From Monosporascus cannonballus (taxonomy: Eukaryota; Ascomycota; Sordariomycetes; Xylariales), in NCBI GenBank assembly GCA_004154925.1, contig QJNS01000012.1, positions 248,001 through 312,000 of the forward strand: a DNA stretch of 64,000 nucleotides, written 5' to 3'. The notes beneath the pieces were generated by a model. That model did not search any database, was not told the origin of the DNA, and saw nothing but the letters and a program-made list of their open reading frames with translations. Below are positions 47,917 through 59,734 of the stretch, piece after piece (the first letter of the stretch is position 1; each line of letters starts with the position of its first letter). Made by a program: the position numbers and the translations under genes.

Positions 47917-49122
47917 ATGCCACATGATCCGCACCTCTACGGGCAGCGACCCGCCAAGAAACAAAAGAAGGAGATCCCACTCTCCAGCTCCCTGGCCTTT
48001 ACCTCGCAGCTGACCTCGCTCCTCTCCGCCTCGTCCTCCACGCCCACCTCCACCTCTTCGGGGCGCGCCCGGCCCTCGAGGCAGAAAGACGACATATTCT
48101 CGGTAAAGGCGAAGCGGAAGAGTCCGCCCAAACACCACGGAGATGAGGAGGACGCGACAACCGCCCCGCCGCCGGCGTCCGAGCGGCCTCTGAGGCTCAG
48201 GGCCCCTCACGGCACCGAGGAGGAGAAGCAGGACTTCCAGCGCGCGCGGCGCAACATGGAGGAGAAGGCGCGCCTGTACGCCGCCATGAAGAGGGGCGAC
48301 TACCTCGCCAGGGACAACGAGGCCGCGCCCCTGGTGGACTTCGACCGCAAGTGGGCCGAGAGCCACCCCGACGGCGCCGACGGCGACCCCAGCCGCGGTG
48401 GCGACTCCAGCTCGGGGTCCGACAACGAGTCCTCGGCGTCGGAGGACGGCGTCGCCGGCGGAGGGGAACTCGTCGAGTACAAGGACGAGTTCGGGCGCAC
48501 GCGCACGGGCACGCGCGCCGAGGTCCGGCGGCGCCAGCGGCGGCAGGCGCGCAGCCGGCTCGGCGCCGCGGAGCTCGAGGCCATGTCGGCGCGCCCCGCG
48601 GCGGCGGCGGCGCCGGACGCCGTGATACACGGGGACGTGATCCAGAGCGAGGCCTTCGACCCGGAGGCGCGCGACGCGGCGCGGATGGCCGACCTGGCGG
48701 CGCGCCGGGACCGCACGCCGACGCCGCCGCCCGACGCCCACTTCGACGGCCGCGCCGAGATCCGCACCAAGGGCGTCGGCTTCTACCAGTTCAGCGCCGC
48801 CGAGGAGGACCGCCGCCGCGAGATGGAGGCCCTGCGCGCCGAGCGCGAGAGCACGGAGCGGGCGCGCGGGGAGCGCGAGTCCGCCCGCGAGAGGAGGCGC
48901 CGCGAGATCGAGGAGCGGAGGCGGCGGATCGGCAGGGCCAGGGCCGAGAAGCTGGCCGATAGCTTTCTGGACGGGCTAGCGGGGGAATTGGGTAGTAGCA
49001 GGGGGGCCGGCGGCGGCGACGATGGGAAGCAGGAGAAGAGCGATGACGGAGCGGGGTCCGGCATTGAGGAGAAGGCGGAAGTCTCGGGGAGCGCGGAAAC
49101 GACCTCCTCCCAGAAGGGCTGA
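47917..49122 (+). CDS. CCDC174-like coiled-coil nuclear protein
   Basis: Single exon, 401 aa. The order of conserved blocks matches the CCDC174 family: KARLYAAMKRGDYL (about 117-130) followed by PLVDFDRKW; then ELVEYKDEFGRTRTGTRAEV (about 184-203); then GVGFYQFSAAEEDRRREMEA (about 288-307) leading into a long Arg/Glu coiled coil. Animal CCDC174 is associated with the spliceosome/exon-junction machinery; the fungal role is not established. The N terminus carries a basic KKQKK motif likely to act in nuclear import. GC content is very high, so several long frames overlap it on both strands. The first ATG in the frame is used. Confidence 0.82.
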   Translation: MPHDPHLYGQRPAKKQKKEIPLSSSLAFTSQLTSLLSASSSTPTSTSSGRARPSRQKDDIFSVKAKRKSPPKHHGDEEDATTAPPPASERPLRLRAPHGTEEEKQDFQRARRNMEEKARLYAAMKRGDYLARDNEAAPLVDFDRKWAESHPDGADGDPSRGGDSSSGSDNESSASEDGVAGGGELVEYKDEFGRTRTGTRAEVRRRQRRQARSRLGAAELEAMSARPAAAAAPDAVIHGDVIQSEAFDPEARDAARMADLAARRDRTPTPPPDAHFDGRAEIRTKGVGFYQFSAAEEDRRREMEALRAERESTERARGERESARERRRREIEERRRRIGRARAEKLADSFLDGLAGELGSSRGAGGGDDGKQEKSDDGAGSGIEEKAEVSGSAETTSSQKG

Positions 49123-50255
49123 GAGTGAATCAGCGCCAAAATACGGGTTTTAAGTGATGGATAGGTGGGTGGTTATATACCTCCCAGTTCTCATAGCTTC
49201 GAGAGTTGAAACAAAGATACCCCTTCCTTTCTCGAAAACATACTGTATACGCGTGCGATCTGATGACGAAGGGCGGGAAATAGAACAGGAAAAGTGAAGC
49301 TTGAATACTCGTTCCATATACAGCGCTACAAGGAAGTCACGAGTATTTCAAACAGTTAGATACGCTACCGAGGTATATATAATGCGTGCAGGCAACCTAT
49401 GATGACGGGATGGCCCCAATCCCCAATTCCGATATAATCCAGTCCAGCCCCGATCCGTTCCCTGGTTGCTAGCTTATATACCCGTTTAAGTACAGTTTAG
49501 CTGCAAATCGCCTTCAGACTTCTCCAGCTACATCCTTATCCAGGCCGAAGAGCTACAGCCCCTTTCCTGACTCGCAGAGCAGTCATTCTTTTCCGTACCG
49601 CCTTGAAAAAGACAAGTCGGTCGCTAACCAGCCGCACGCCCTTCGACGGTGCTCGAAAAATCCGACTGAGGGGCGCGGTACCGAAAGATGATGTTCCACC
49701 ATGTTACGCGACTCGTAAGCGTAAGCTGTCGGAAACATATAAGAGCTAGTATACCAGATCATGTGCGGGCCAAGCGATGCGGTGAAAGAAACCCCTCCCC
49801 CTCAAAACGCCAACCACATTTTGTTCCAGAACTCCAGATAGGTAACCATCTCACCGCCATGGATATAGATGAGCAGAAGCGCAAGCCGAACAACAAACCT
49901 CAACAGGTGTCGTGGATATATATGGGGATGTGATAAGAGCTTCAGTTGATGAAGAGGCTGTGAGGCGAGGCTGCGGCATCGCACGTTTATGCGGCCTGTG
50001 CATCAGGGGATGACGCGCATCAAACCGGATGTTCTGATCAGGAGATCCTCTCCAACATCCAAGGCATGCATGGTACAGGGACCCGGCGAAATTTCGAGCG
50101 AGTTCGTATCCCAAACTCCGTCCTAAACAACAATTACATGTGAGATGGCTCCTAAAACGCCCAGAATATGCTGTCTCGTATAAGTATCATGCGCAAGCAA
50201 AAATGTTCATCTCCGTCGTGGAGAAGAGGTGTTTGTGTGGCCTACTTGGCGACAC
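49123..50255. other. Intergenic region, no gene seen
   Basis: This is the 3' region of two convergent genes. Frames of 60-90 codons occur on both strands but have no recognisable motif or splice structure. Confidence 0.5.
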
Positions 50256-52597
50256 TCAGGTGAGCCACCAGAGGCAGCCACAGTCGCTCATGCTTTCGCT
50301 AGAGCTAGAAACAGAGCTCGAGTCGGAGGAATCCCGTTTCGAGTTTCCATAGTCAAGCTCTCCTTCCGTCTCCTTGATCCTGATTTGGACCTCATTCCCG
50401 TGCTTGTCCAACACGGCTATGCTGTTACCATTTGGGAGGATTTCGAACTGGCGGCACCAGGGATCGACACTAGCAAATCCCGGTATGCGGCGCTCCATGA
50501 CTTTGACCACCCGTGGGTACACTTGGGCATGTTTCGTCGGTGTCGGAGGGGGATCAAAATAGTCCACCGTAGAGGACGCCGACGCGGAGGATGTCCGAGT
50601 CGAAGTTTTCAGTTCGCCCTTGTCCGCAGATCCTTCGCTGCCATCCGTCGGTTCTGGTCGAATCGACGCAGACTGGACAGCACGTGAACTTGTGGCGCTC
50701 GGTAATACACTATTAACGCGCTCGAAACTATTGTTCTGTGTCGCATAGATGAATGTCTCCAGCAGCGTACTTTCCCAGTAACATACCCAAGGCTTCTCTC
50801 CGGGTTTCGCCACACCTTTTCTGTGGATATCGCCGCCGAATATAAAGTCACGCCGGTTAAATTTTTTGGCATGTGACAGGTTGTCATCAGCTTCGAGATA
50901 CTCTTCCGGAATGATGACGGTCTTGTTGTAGAGCGTCCGGAAAGACCATGCAGGACCGCGGTCCGGTTCAAGAGAGTCCTCGACGAGTCGAAGTTTGAGC
51001 GGATTACTTGTGGAGGGAGGCTGCATGCCGTAAGCATAGACATTTTGATCCAGCGTTCTTTCAGCGTTATACGAAAACTCGAATGAGTAATTCGACGTCT
51101 CTGCTTCGCCAGGTCTCTGCTTAACAGTCAAGCACAGATCCGCATACAGGAGATTGCAGTTCCAAGCCCCGGTTTGGGTTGGGTCGTCGAAGCACACGTC
51201 TGGCGAACGCTGGAGCATGAGCGGCATCTGGTACGTGCCCTCGACCAGTGGGGGCAGACCAGGCGGAACGGTGGCTAGCGGTTGGGAATCGTAGGTGAAC
51301 GTCATCACAGACGGAGGCCTATTAACGACGTTAGCACGAGCACGAATGACTGCGAGACCGGCGTTCCCTACTTGTCTGAATCGTCGCTCAGTTTAGAGCC
51401 GACAAGGGTTCCCAGGACGGCTCCGATCACCCCTCCCAGCAGCACAAGGACAACTACCACCAACCCGATCGCCCAGCATGGAACGACACCCCAGACCCTT
51501 TTCCTCGCCGCCGCTCGCCAATCCGACCGCGCCTCTTTCTCGTTCGCAGCGGTCAAAGCGGCCGTGTTGATTTCGTGATGGCTGGCCTCCGATCCGAAGC
51601 TCCGTACAGATTGCCGAGCCATCGGAGAATTGGCAACGTCTAACTCGTCCGTCGAAGAGAACTCGGGATTCCTAGTGGCAAGTCCGATACCGCCGGCACC
51701 AGGTATTGTACTGCCTCCACCGGGTACCGCGCCACCAGCACCGGGCACAGCACCAACAGCACCAGGAACTGGTTGCATGTTCTGAGCGGGAACTGGTTGC
51801 GGCGTTGGCATGCCCAGAGCTTTCCGATGGTACGCCTCCTCCGGATATCTGGTGTAAGGCGGAAGCTGTTCCGTGTGACCGTCGGGGCCGATCAAGTCGG
51901 CAGCATCTTCTCCATCCGGACCTAACCTCCTCTGGTAATTGTCGACGGTGCCGGGAAATCCTACCGGAATGGCGGTCGGGGTTGTCTGACCTTCTTCTAC
52001 TTCTGGAACCATCGTCTGAGGATACATGCCGTACGGATGAGTCGGACCGCGCGGGCCATTGTACGACCGCTCAGATATGGGTGCAGTCGACGTAGTGGCC
52101 AAACTGGCCGTCCTAGCGAGCCTTACGTTCTGCTGATACATCTCGTAGGGATGAGATGGACCCGGGAGATTTTCGTTGGTCACCGCGTCCGCCCTAGAAG
52201 ACCGCGACGTTCCTGGCACACTCGTCACACTTGCCACCCTCGCCGGGGCGCGCTCATTTGCGACGTCTACTGATGGACGATCGCCATCATGTCGCAAAGT
52301 AAGGGATTCCCGGGGTCGATGCCCTTTCGAAACACTGGACGGCCGTGGCGATTCTATGTGGCCGGGCAAGTATTCGGGGTTTGACGAGGTGGCGGCACTA
52401 GGACTAGGGGCGCCATGGTTTTGAGTAGCTTCGGCGGGTCGGAAGCCATCCGAGATGCCCATGGCTGCTGCCAGAGCATAAGTGTCGTCGTCGTCGCCGT
52501 CGATATCGTGCTCGTGGGTACCAGACAACCGAGCAGACGCCCTCAGAGAGCTGGTACGGTCCACTCCTGACGACTTATCATGATTGGCACTGCCCAT
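50256..52597 (-). CDS. Single-pass membrane protein resembling fungal DUF7820 family
   Basis: CDS complement(join(50256..51318,51372..52597)), 762 aa. A 53-bp intron (GTAGGG...AATAG) rejoins the frame as SDDSDKPPSVMTFTY. The N-terminal half (about 1-365) is low-complexity, rich in Ser/Pro/Gly, and cytoplasmic by expectation. One membrane segment lies at about 370-402 (AIGLVVVVLVLLGGVIGAVL). The C-terminal part contains LPPLVEGTYQMPL, a CFDDPTQTGAWNC cysteine pair and a WVCYWEST block near the middle; this order fits fungal proteins annotated DUF7820, from memory. It ends in a Ser-rich tail and CGCLWW. Function is unknown, possibly a surface or cell-wall sensor. The N terminus is uncertain: an in-frame open stretch continues upstream to about 52710 without an ATG, and a separate minus frame at 52980-52750 could be an earlier exon. 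Confidence 0.7.
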
Positions 52598-55500
52598 ATT
52601 GGGGGCTTGGTCGCGGTCGGTATCGATGAAGAGGTCGAAGAGAACTAGGTACTGAGGCTTTGCAGCATCAGCAGCGTCGGCCTGACTGTCAATGACCTCG
52701 GCCCATGAAGGTCATGGAATGCCGGCGATTGAATTGAGAAGGGACCAGCCTAATCAAGGGAACCACTCAAGATTTCATTCGGAAGCTCGACGTCGTGATA
52801 GAGTTTCCTTTTGTTCAAGGGGGATACGCGATCGCACAATGGCAATGGAGGGGAGCGTTCTCTGGATTCCGGAGGATGGTTGTTTTGCAAGTTGGGGAAA
52901 GGATCAGACAAGGACGGTGAGACCACGATGTTCAGTGGCTGTGTGTCCTTGGTATCCATATCAAGACCCATAATTGGCACTGATCAGGAAACAAGAAGAG
53001 CGCTAGCGAGTTTCGGACTTGCAGAGTCTTGGAGAGAGAATTACAGTAAAAAAGAGAGGGCCACTGACCACGGGCCACTGGCCTCTTGCGGAGGCTGGCG
53101 GAGGGTGGTGCACAGTGTCATTGGAAATCTTGGCTGACTTTAAAGTCTTCTTGCCCCACCGCAGGCTTTTCCAATGATCAATCGACATTGGATACCCACA
53201 GTATTAAAGTTACATACCTCCCTCTCGGTGCGACGGCACGGCACTATGTACGAGGTTAGGTACCGAGTACTTGCCTTAACCGGGGCTTCTTGGTTCAATA
53301 CGTCCACTGACTTCACAAATACATTGAGACCCAAAAAGCGCCAAACTGTAGCCCGAGTTCGCCATGCACATCCAGAACTTGGCGATCGTACATACGCACA
53401 TACGTAGCTGGCCCTTCCAAATTACTACATGCGGGCGCCTCACCTTTTGCAATTATATTATTTATATTATCTTCAGCTATCAAACAAATTCATCCTGACT
53501 ACAAAATTACTCGTAGCTACCTAGTAGCAACAAGCTTACTAAGGTTGCACTGGTGCACATTGGATTGGGCATGCCGGCATTTGAGAGTTGAGCTCAAAAA
53601 GAGCGCCATTTACATGGGTACTCGCAAGATTATTGTGATTGGTTCAATTGGACTTTCGCAGGAAACCATTGTTTTTCAGCAGCAACAGCTGGCACCGGGC
53701 AAAGCAACAGCAATTACTCCATCATTCATGTGGCCATTCTGCGTCAACATCAACGCTACTACACTTCTATCCTACCTGGGGCACTGTTGCGACCTTGTCA
53801 GCCTTCCTTAGGGTTATTATATTTTGCCTTAGGGCCTATGCAGCACCCCGCTTACCAGTTGTCCCGAATTGACAGGCTTGCATGATCTACACGTGTATGA
53901 TAGCAGGCCCGTCGTGCGCCCGTAACCGTCTACTACCCTGGAGCGCTGGGTTTGGACAGATGATCAGCTCACATTCCAGGCGGACAGGCATAGCGAACCG
54001 AATAAAGGGACTACGCGGAAGGATAGATACCGCTCCCGGAACGTCAAATATTCCCATATTAGTACCAAAAGTACGGAATATAGGGATCACATATCGAGGT
54101 TTGGCCCAAGGTCCCTCTCTATAGCCTACCGGCTGCTTCCTCGTGTTCCATGCATCATTTGGACTCGTGAGTGAACCCGCCGATGGATCCGTATGTTAAT
54201 GGACGTGTGAAGAATGTACGAGGTTCCATAGGTATCCTCATTCCAGCTCGTCGTCCTCTGCTTGCCCATTGCCGCCATTTCCCTCGGTGCTTATATAGTA
54301 TACTGCGTCCAGGCCCCAGACCCTTTAGCAGTTTTCGGGAATACGGCACAGCCTTTGGTAGGAGACCAGGTGGAAGTCAGCCCGCACCCCCATTAAACTT
54401 TGGACTAGCATCTCGGCTATCTCTATCAGAGCGGGACGTCACTACTGTAAATAAAACCATCCGGAAACGGAAGCAGAAAGAAATCAAGAAGGGAGAACAA
54501 CTGCTTGTGGGGTTTCTTCAAGGCCACCCACACCTTGAGCAGTTTGCGATTGGTTTTTTTTCGTGACAACAGCCCCAGGGAAGAATAGCACGTATTAGTT
54601 ATATACGATACGCACATTTTGTATATCTTCTTTTCCACGTAGGTAGGTATGTATCCAATAGAGCATACAGCTCCTAGGTACAGTACGCGGACTCTGGTTG
54701 GGTCGGGAATTAGGGTTGTTCTTTATTGATAGATAACAACCCAGCCATGACGAACCCGAGTTACCACGAATATTGACACCTCCAAATAATAGAATGTGAA
54801 GTCGATCATCGTTGTTCTTTCTCATCAGAACCACATGCATATAAGTGCGGACATGTATAAAGTAACTGACTTCAAATGATTGCACAGTGGCCTGCAATCA
54901 TGCCATGGCTGAGACCAAAAATATTTCTCTTGCCTCACGCCGCACGAAGATCCGACATCAGATGATATTTTAGGGCTATATATATATATATATCTACCTA
55001 GTTCTCCCGTCCCTGAAAATCCCAACAGAAGCGGATTAGTCCGACGTCCTAAAGGGAAAAGAACATGAACTTCTTACGCAGTCCTCACTTAGCCAGAGTA
55101 GCCGTTTGATAGGTCTCACTTAGGGCGCCGAGTCGTACATCGGTGGGTGACTCGTACTACATCAGGATAACACCGTTTTATAAGCGCTTTGGTTGAGGAG
55201 TAGATGTACCGGATCGATAACAAGAGGTATGTCACAAGTGTCGACCATTCGTTGGCCAAGGTAGCAAGGCCACATGCAGATTCTGTGGGCTAGGGTTATA
55301 TACTGCTAGTAGCAATCCATCGCAGAATCTACGTCTCGGCGCCCTAAGTATGATATATCGAACGGCCAATCTTAGGCCAACTGAATAGATTGATTACTAC
55401 CTAAGCACATGCAGACACCTGAGAACAGATACGGGGATTAGTGATGTAAAATATTCTAACTGGGTATTAGCAGCCTTATAACGCAAGTTTTTAGAACCTG

Positions 55501-56609
55501 CAATACATACATACTGTATACTTAAGCAAGTAGCATATTCCCCACAGCCCGAAAATCTCCACTTGCTAGGTGCCTCGACAGCTCAACCTCCTTCTTGCAT
55601 GGATATATCCCTCTCATTCTATCTATGTAATACTACGTCAAGGTAAAGCCAGTTTTGTTCTGTATAGGTACAGACCCACCCGCCATTGACGTTCTATGCC
55701 ACTACATAACCGGGCTGTTACCGTATTAACCGTATGTCAAGCACACCCATTAGCATTCTAATAATTCGATCTTGGCCTTTGGCCGCTTGAGCAGATGATG
55801 GATTAATTATTCAACAATTTGTAGAGATGTATGCATACAATGGTATTGTACAGTGAGTGGGACGGTGTTGGAAGTCCAAACAATCCTGATGTCGTCCGAG
55901 TGTCTGGATCCATTGACTTCGAAAGCAAGTACATCTGAAATATTATCTTGTTAGGCCCGAAGCGCTGACAACGACGCCACCGTTTATGACGCCCTTTCAA
56001 CGCCTCTTTAAGTATATACCTACCTAGGTATGCTTCGTATTTACTGGCACTGGGGGGTTAGAACCTCGGCGTGCATAATCCTGTTCCGAAGCATATCCCC
56101 TCAAGAAACGTGGTGTCAGGCCGAAGTGAAGCTACCTTGTCAAGTTACGGTGCGGCGCGCTAGAAACAATACCATACTTACATCGGCGTAGACTGCCTTT
56201 GAGAACATTTAGTAATTGCACATACGTATCGTACAAGTAAGCGGGAATTACCAATGTGTAGTTTAACTTACCTTTCATATTTTGAAGAAAAGGAAATAGC
56301 CGTAGCGGGAGGGATCCCACGCGCAATATATATATGTATGCAAAACTATATAGGATCTGAATTCACATTTGCAGGACCCACTCGCGTGGATGATCCTTCA
56401 GACGAACATCATTTCTCAAAGCCTCGCACACAATCCGAAGATTTCAAGTAATGTACCCTAAGACGGTACTGGAGGATCTTTGCTTCGTGCGCGAATGAAA
56501 CGTATTTATGACCTTCCAAATTGCAAGGAATTATCGAGACTGAAATACACGCTGGGTCTCTAAGGATGAGAAGTTTACTCGAAGCAGCGTCTTTGGACAA
56601 ACCTGACCG
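52598..56609. other. About 4 kb without a supportable gene
   Basis: It holds a candidate upstream exon of the DUF7820-like gene (minus strand, 52980-52750) and otherwise intermediate-GC sequence with many stops. Frames such as 53545-53811 and 54171-54566 (+) have no recognised domain. A short (TA)n run is near 54976-54995. The region may be decayed coding or transposon DNA beyond recognition. Confidence 0.45.
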
Positions 56610-57660
56610 CAGCCGTAAACCATGAGTCTTTCGAAACCATTCCTTGTTATGTAGGACTATCATAGAATGTTACAAGATACAATTAAGGCGCGACCCGATA
56701 TGTCCATTCGACTTATATATCCTAAGCTATTACGGCAAGCAAGGGAAGCCATTTCCGATTCACTGGGTGCAGCAATGGATTATGCATTTCTTCCCAATGC
56801 TACCCCTGCCATTAACATCATGTTGAAAAATCTGGCCTGCCAAGAAGGGGATGTGATATACTTTATTTTAACGCTATCTACCGGCCATGCCTCAAGACGA
56901 TCCAGTCCCCCGAAGCGATGACTCCGGTAATTCGCATTACATTGAGCTCACCTACCCCGTAGAAGATTGTGCGATGATCGAAAGGTTAAAGCTTCTCTTG
57001 AGTTGGTTCCCCTGCTTGCAAATAAAGAAGTCAACCTAGCGATGTTTCATACAGTCCTTACTTCCCCTGGCGTGAGTTTTCCCTTGAGAGTCTCTCCTCC
57101 GAATATGCGAAGAGTTCGACGTGCCTAGTTGTGTAGACGGCGGGCACGAAATAGGTCATATCGACTGACACATCTTGCCCATGGAGGGCCAGGCTTCTTC
57201 ATCAGTAACCGTTGCAAGCAAGCGTTCCCATGCTACTACAGACACCACACCTTACATCTGTGTCACAGAGGCACTGAGGTTCACAAATGAAGCTCGCGGT
57301 TACTGTAGAGGCATCGCAAAAGATGCGCCGAATTGATGACAGCCTTGCTGGGCACGGAGGTCCCTGAAAACAGAGCGGGAACCCTTCGGGACTGCTGGTT
57401 CGCCAATGTGCGGTTGCCAATACAGGTCGAGCACAGAGCCGCACCGCCTGCGCAGTCGTTGGGGAATTGAAAGTAGTCGGTCCTCGACAAGCTACCACGC
57501 TGGTGCTTTCCGGGTCAGAATATATGGACAAATTTACTTCGAAAAGAAAGATTTCGAACGGGCTGCGACAGTCCCCGCTTGAGCTCTGCGACCGGATCAA
57601 GGCTGGGCGTTGGAGAGAGGCTTCGTCTAGGACTCGATGTCTAGACCTTCATCAATGACA
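56610..57660 (+). pseudogene. Decayed class V aminotransferase (isopenicillin N epimerase-like)
   Basis: Pieces in all three + frames line up in the order of fungal PLP-dependent class V aminotransferases annotated isopenicillin N epimerase-like: NHESFETIPCYV (N-terminal NHGSFG block), IKARPDMSIRLIYPKLLRQA, FLPNATPAINIMLKNLACQE with GDVIYF, HYIELTYPVEDC, NLAMFHTVLTSPGVSF, CVDGGHEIGHID, FFISN, LRFTNEARGYC, LLGTEVPENRAGTLRDCWFA with NVRLPIQVEHRAAP, and LCDRIKAGRW. At least five frame changes and several stops separate them. The PLP-Lys neighbourhood (usually SNCHKW) is altered to SNRCKQ-like sequence. Family members have varied substrates, so the original function is unknown. No neighbouring genes suggest a biosynthetic cluster. 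Confidence 0.78.
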
Positions 57661-59104
57661 ACAGCTACTTCGGGTCAGATCTAATCCGCTCAGTTCATGA
57701 GGATCCATAGTTCTCTTCTAAAATACCCCGACTACCTTATAAAATACACAGCCCAAGACCTACGACGACGGTAAAATTATCCTTGTCACATATCACACCT
57801 ATGCAGAACAACTACTCAGCTTCGGGGGCGCTTGCTAATGCCCAGTTGACAAATCAGAAGTTCAGCTGAGACTGTCGTAGCATGCAAGATGGCTTCACTT
57901 TAATGAAAGACGGGGCTGCGTGCCCTCCATCACAGCTATAACTCCCCTCACCGCTCGTCTGTCTCATTACGAATATCCAGTAGTTTGCTTCTCATCAGCA
58001 TCGAGGAATCAACGCACACTCGATTTCTCGATTGAATTCCCACGGAGGCACTGGTCGTTGTTTTTCCACGGTCTGAAACCCACGAACAACGGCAGCCTGC
58101 ATGGCGCGGATGACATGATCCAAGGCAGGTAGCATCGTACGGACCAGCTCAGTCTCTCATCGTTGGGTTTCTGTGGCGGTTTTGCCAGGTCAGCGGTAGG
58201 CACCGAAGTCCTAGAGGTCTAATGCGCCTCTGTCAAATTATAGAATTATTCGGGTCGAAATCATCCCAAATGACCGGGCGATGAGGCTTAAAATGCCTAC
58301 GCAACCCACCGACCTTACGGAATATGGCTACTATACCCGGCCCCGTTGCAGATTCTCATCAACAAGAGTGGCTGCCTAGACTGGGGCAGGTTCTCGACTT
58401 GCAGAATCGATCATCGAGGTAGGGCGGATGCCTTATTTAGCTGAGTGCTTGATTGGACGAGAAGGTGTATATAGCTGCATACCACCTGCATACTCGAGAA
58501 GAAACAGGGCAATCTGGGGTTGCCGGGGCGTTCCGGGCGCAGGAATTGTAAAGCTCCCTACGCCAACCATCCTATGCTTCAGGTCGCCCCTTGGCATGAA
58601 TCGTGGTGATAGCAGAAGTCCTTTTCGTGAATGCGAGTTCCGTTTCAAATTGATTCGCACTTGGCCCTCGCGGCATGAACTATGTCTAAGTTAGGGCGTA
58701 TGATGTGATGGACGTGCATAATGCGCCCGTCCGTTTTGCCCCGGCAGCGTGGCCCGTTACTCGATAAGCGCAACAGTCTGCCATGCTCAAGAGCGGTCTA
58801 AAAATAGTCTTCTACACCAACGCCGCGGGATTATAAGGCCAGAGTCGCCGGAGCGATATCGCAAACAGGCCTGATCCTTTGTCAGTTACTCACTCGCCTC
58901 ACCTCCACACTCCTTGATTTCCACCAAACCACTATCATCAGGTAGCAGTTCATACTAGCCCAGACCTAGTCACAAGCTTCATCCGTGTAAACCATTTCAA
59001 AGAAAAGCAAATCGTTTGCAGATCGCATGATAAGGGTGCCTCAACTTTCTAAGCTCTCAGCTCCACTGTCACGACTATAAAGTAGCTTCCGCCCGGCCAT
59101 CGAA
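57661..59104. other. Intergenic, no gene seen; promoter of following gene at right
   Basis: It contains stops in all frames with short uninformative open stretches (for example 58428-58694). It is probably decayed sequence continuing from the pseudogene; the last few hundred bases presumably hold the promoter of the 59105 gene. Confidence 0.45.
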
Positions 59105-59734
59105 ATGAATCACCAGGGGCCGTTCAATGACAACGCTTCGGTGTACTCAGATGACAGTTCCGTCAGCTCAGACAGCTCCGTAAGCTCGGGGAGCTCGGGG
59201 TACACCCGGACCATCGGCTCCGGAAGCTCCATCAGTTCGACCTGGTCGTCCTCAGACTCGGTATCATTCGTCTACAGGCTAGACGACCCCTGGGGCTGGG
59301 GGTACGCCGGCATCGCGGGTGCGGTGACACGGCATGTAGATAGGTGTGCCGATCCGAGGGTACGATTCGCTGCACACCTCCTCAGCGGACCCTTCGCGCA
59401 GTGCTCGTGGAAGACGAAGAAAAAGAAACACGGCTACGGCTCAAGTTCAAGGTCAAATAGTGGCCACGGGCAACAACCCAGGCCACCGGCCGCAGCTCCG
59501 CCGCTTCGGCAGCCGCTTCACGCCGAGCCCCGGATGAGGGGCATGGGCGGCCCTCCGCCTCCGCCACCGCAGGCAGGACCTCCGCCCCAAGCCGGTTTTG
59601 CAAGCGGCTTCATTGATCTTAATGCGCCCCCAGGACCTCCTCCACCGCCTCGACCAGTCGATCCTTTCTGGGCAAATCGGCAATCAGGCCATTCCCACGG
59701 GGCACCACCTCCCCCTTTGCAGGTGTTTGACTAG
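59105..59734 (+). CDS. Hypothetical Ser-rich/Pro-rich low-complexity protein
   Basis: Open frame of 209 aa. The N-terminal 55 residues are strongly Ser/Asp-rich (SSVSSDSSVSSGSSGYTRT), the middle has DDPWGWGYAG, a basic KTKKKKHGYGSSS patch follows, and the C-terminal 80 residues are a Pro/Gly-rich tail (GGPPPPPPQAGPPPQAGF). No domain was recognised. An intron from about 59320 to about 59400 (GTGCGG...GCGCAG) could remove part of the middle, so the exact structure is unsure. Composition resembles disordered fungal proteins. The start is the first ATG after a stop, in context CGAAATGA. Confidence 0.5.
   Translation: MNHQGPFNDNASVYSDDSSVSSDSSVSSGSSGYTRTIGSGSSISSTWSSSDSVSFVYRLDDPWGWGYAGIAGAVTRHVDRCADPRVRFAAHLLSGPFAQCSWKTKKKKHGYGSSSRSNSGHGQQPRPPAAAPPLRQPLHAEPRMRGMGGPPPPPPQAGPPPQAGFASGFIDLNAPPGPPPPPRPVDPFWANRQSGHSHGAPPPPLQVFD

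Noticed and set aside
47875..48962. Long minus (47875-48741) and + (48351-48962) frames over the CCDC174-like gene
   Set aside because: Gly/Arg-rich shadows of a very GC-rich gene with no family match.
54171..54566. 131-codon + frame
   Set aside because: No domain, composition drifts, no splice or promoter support; probably chance.
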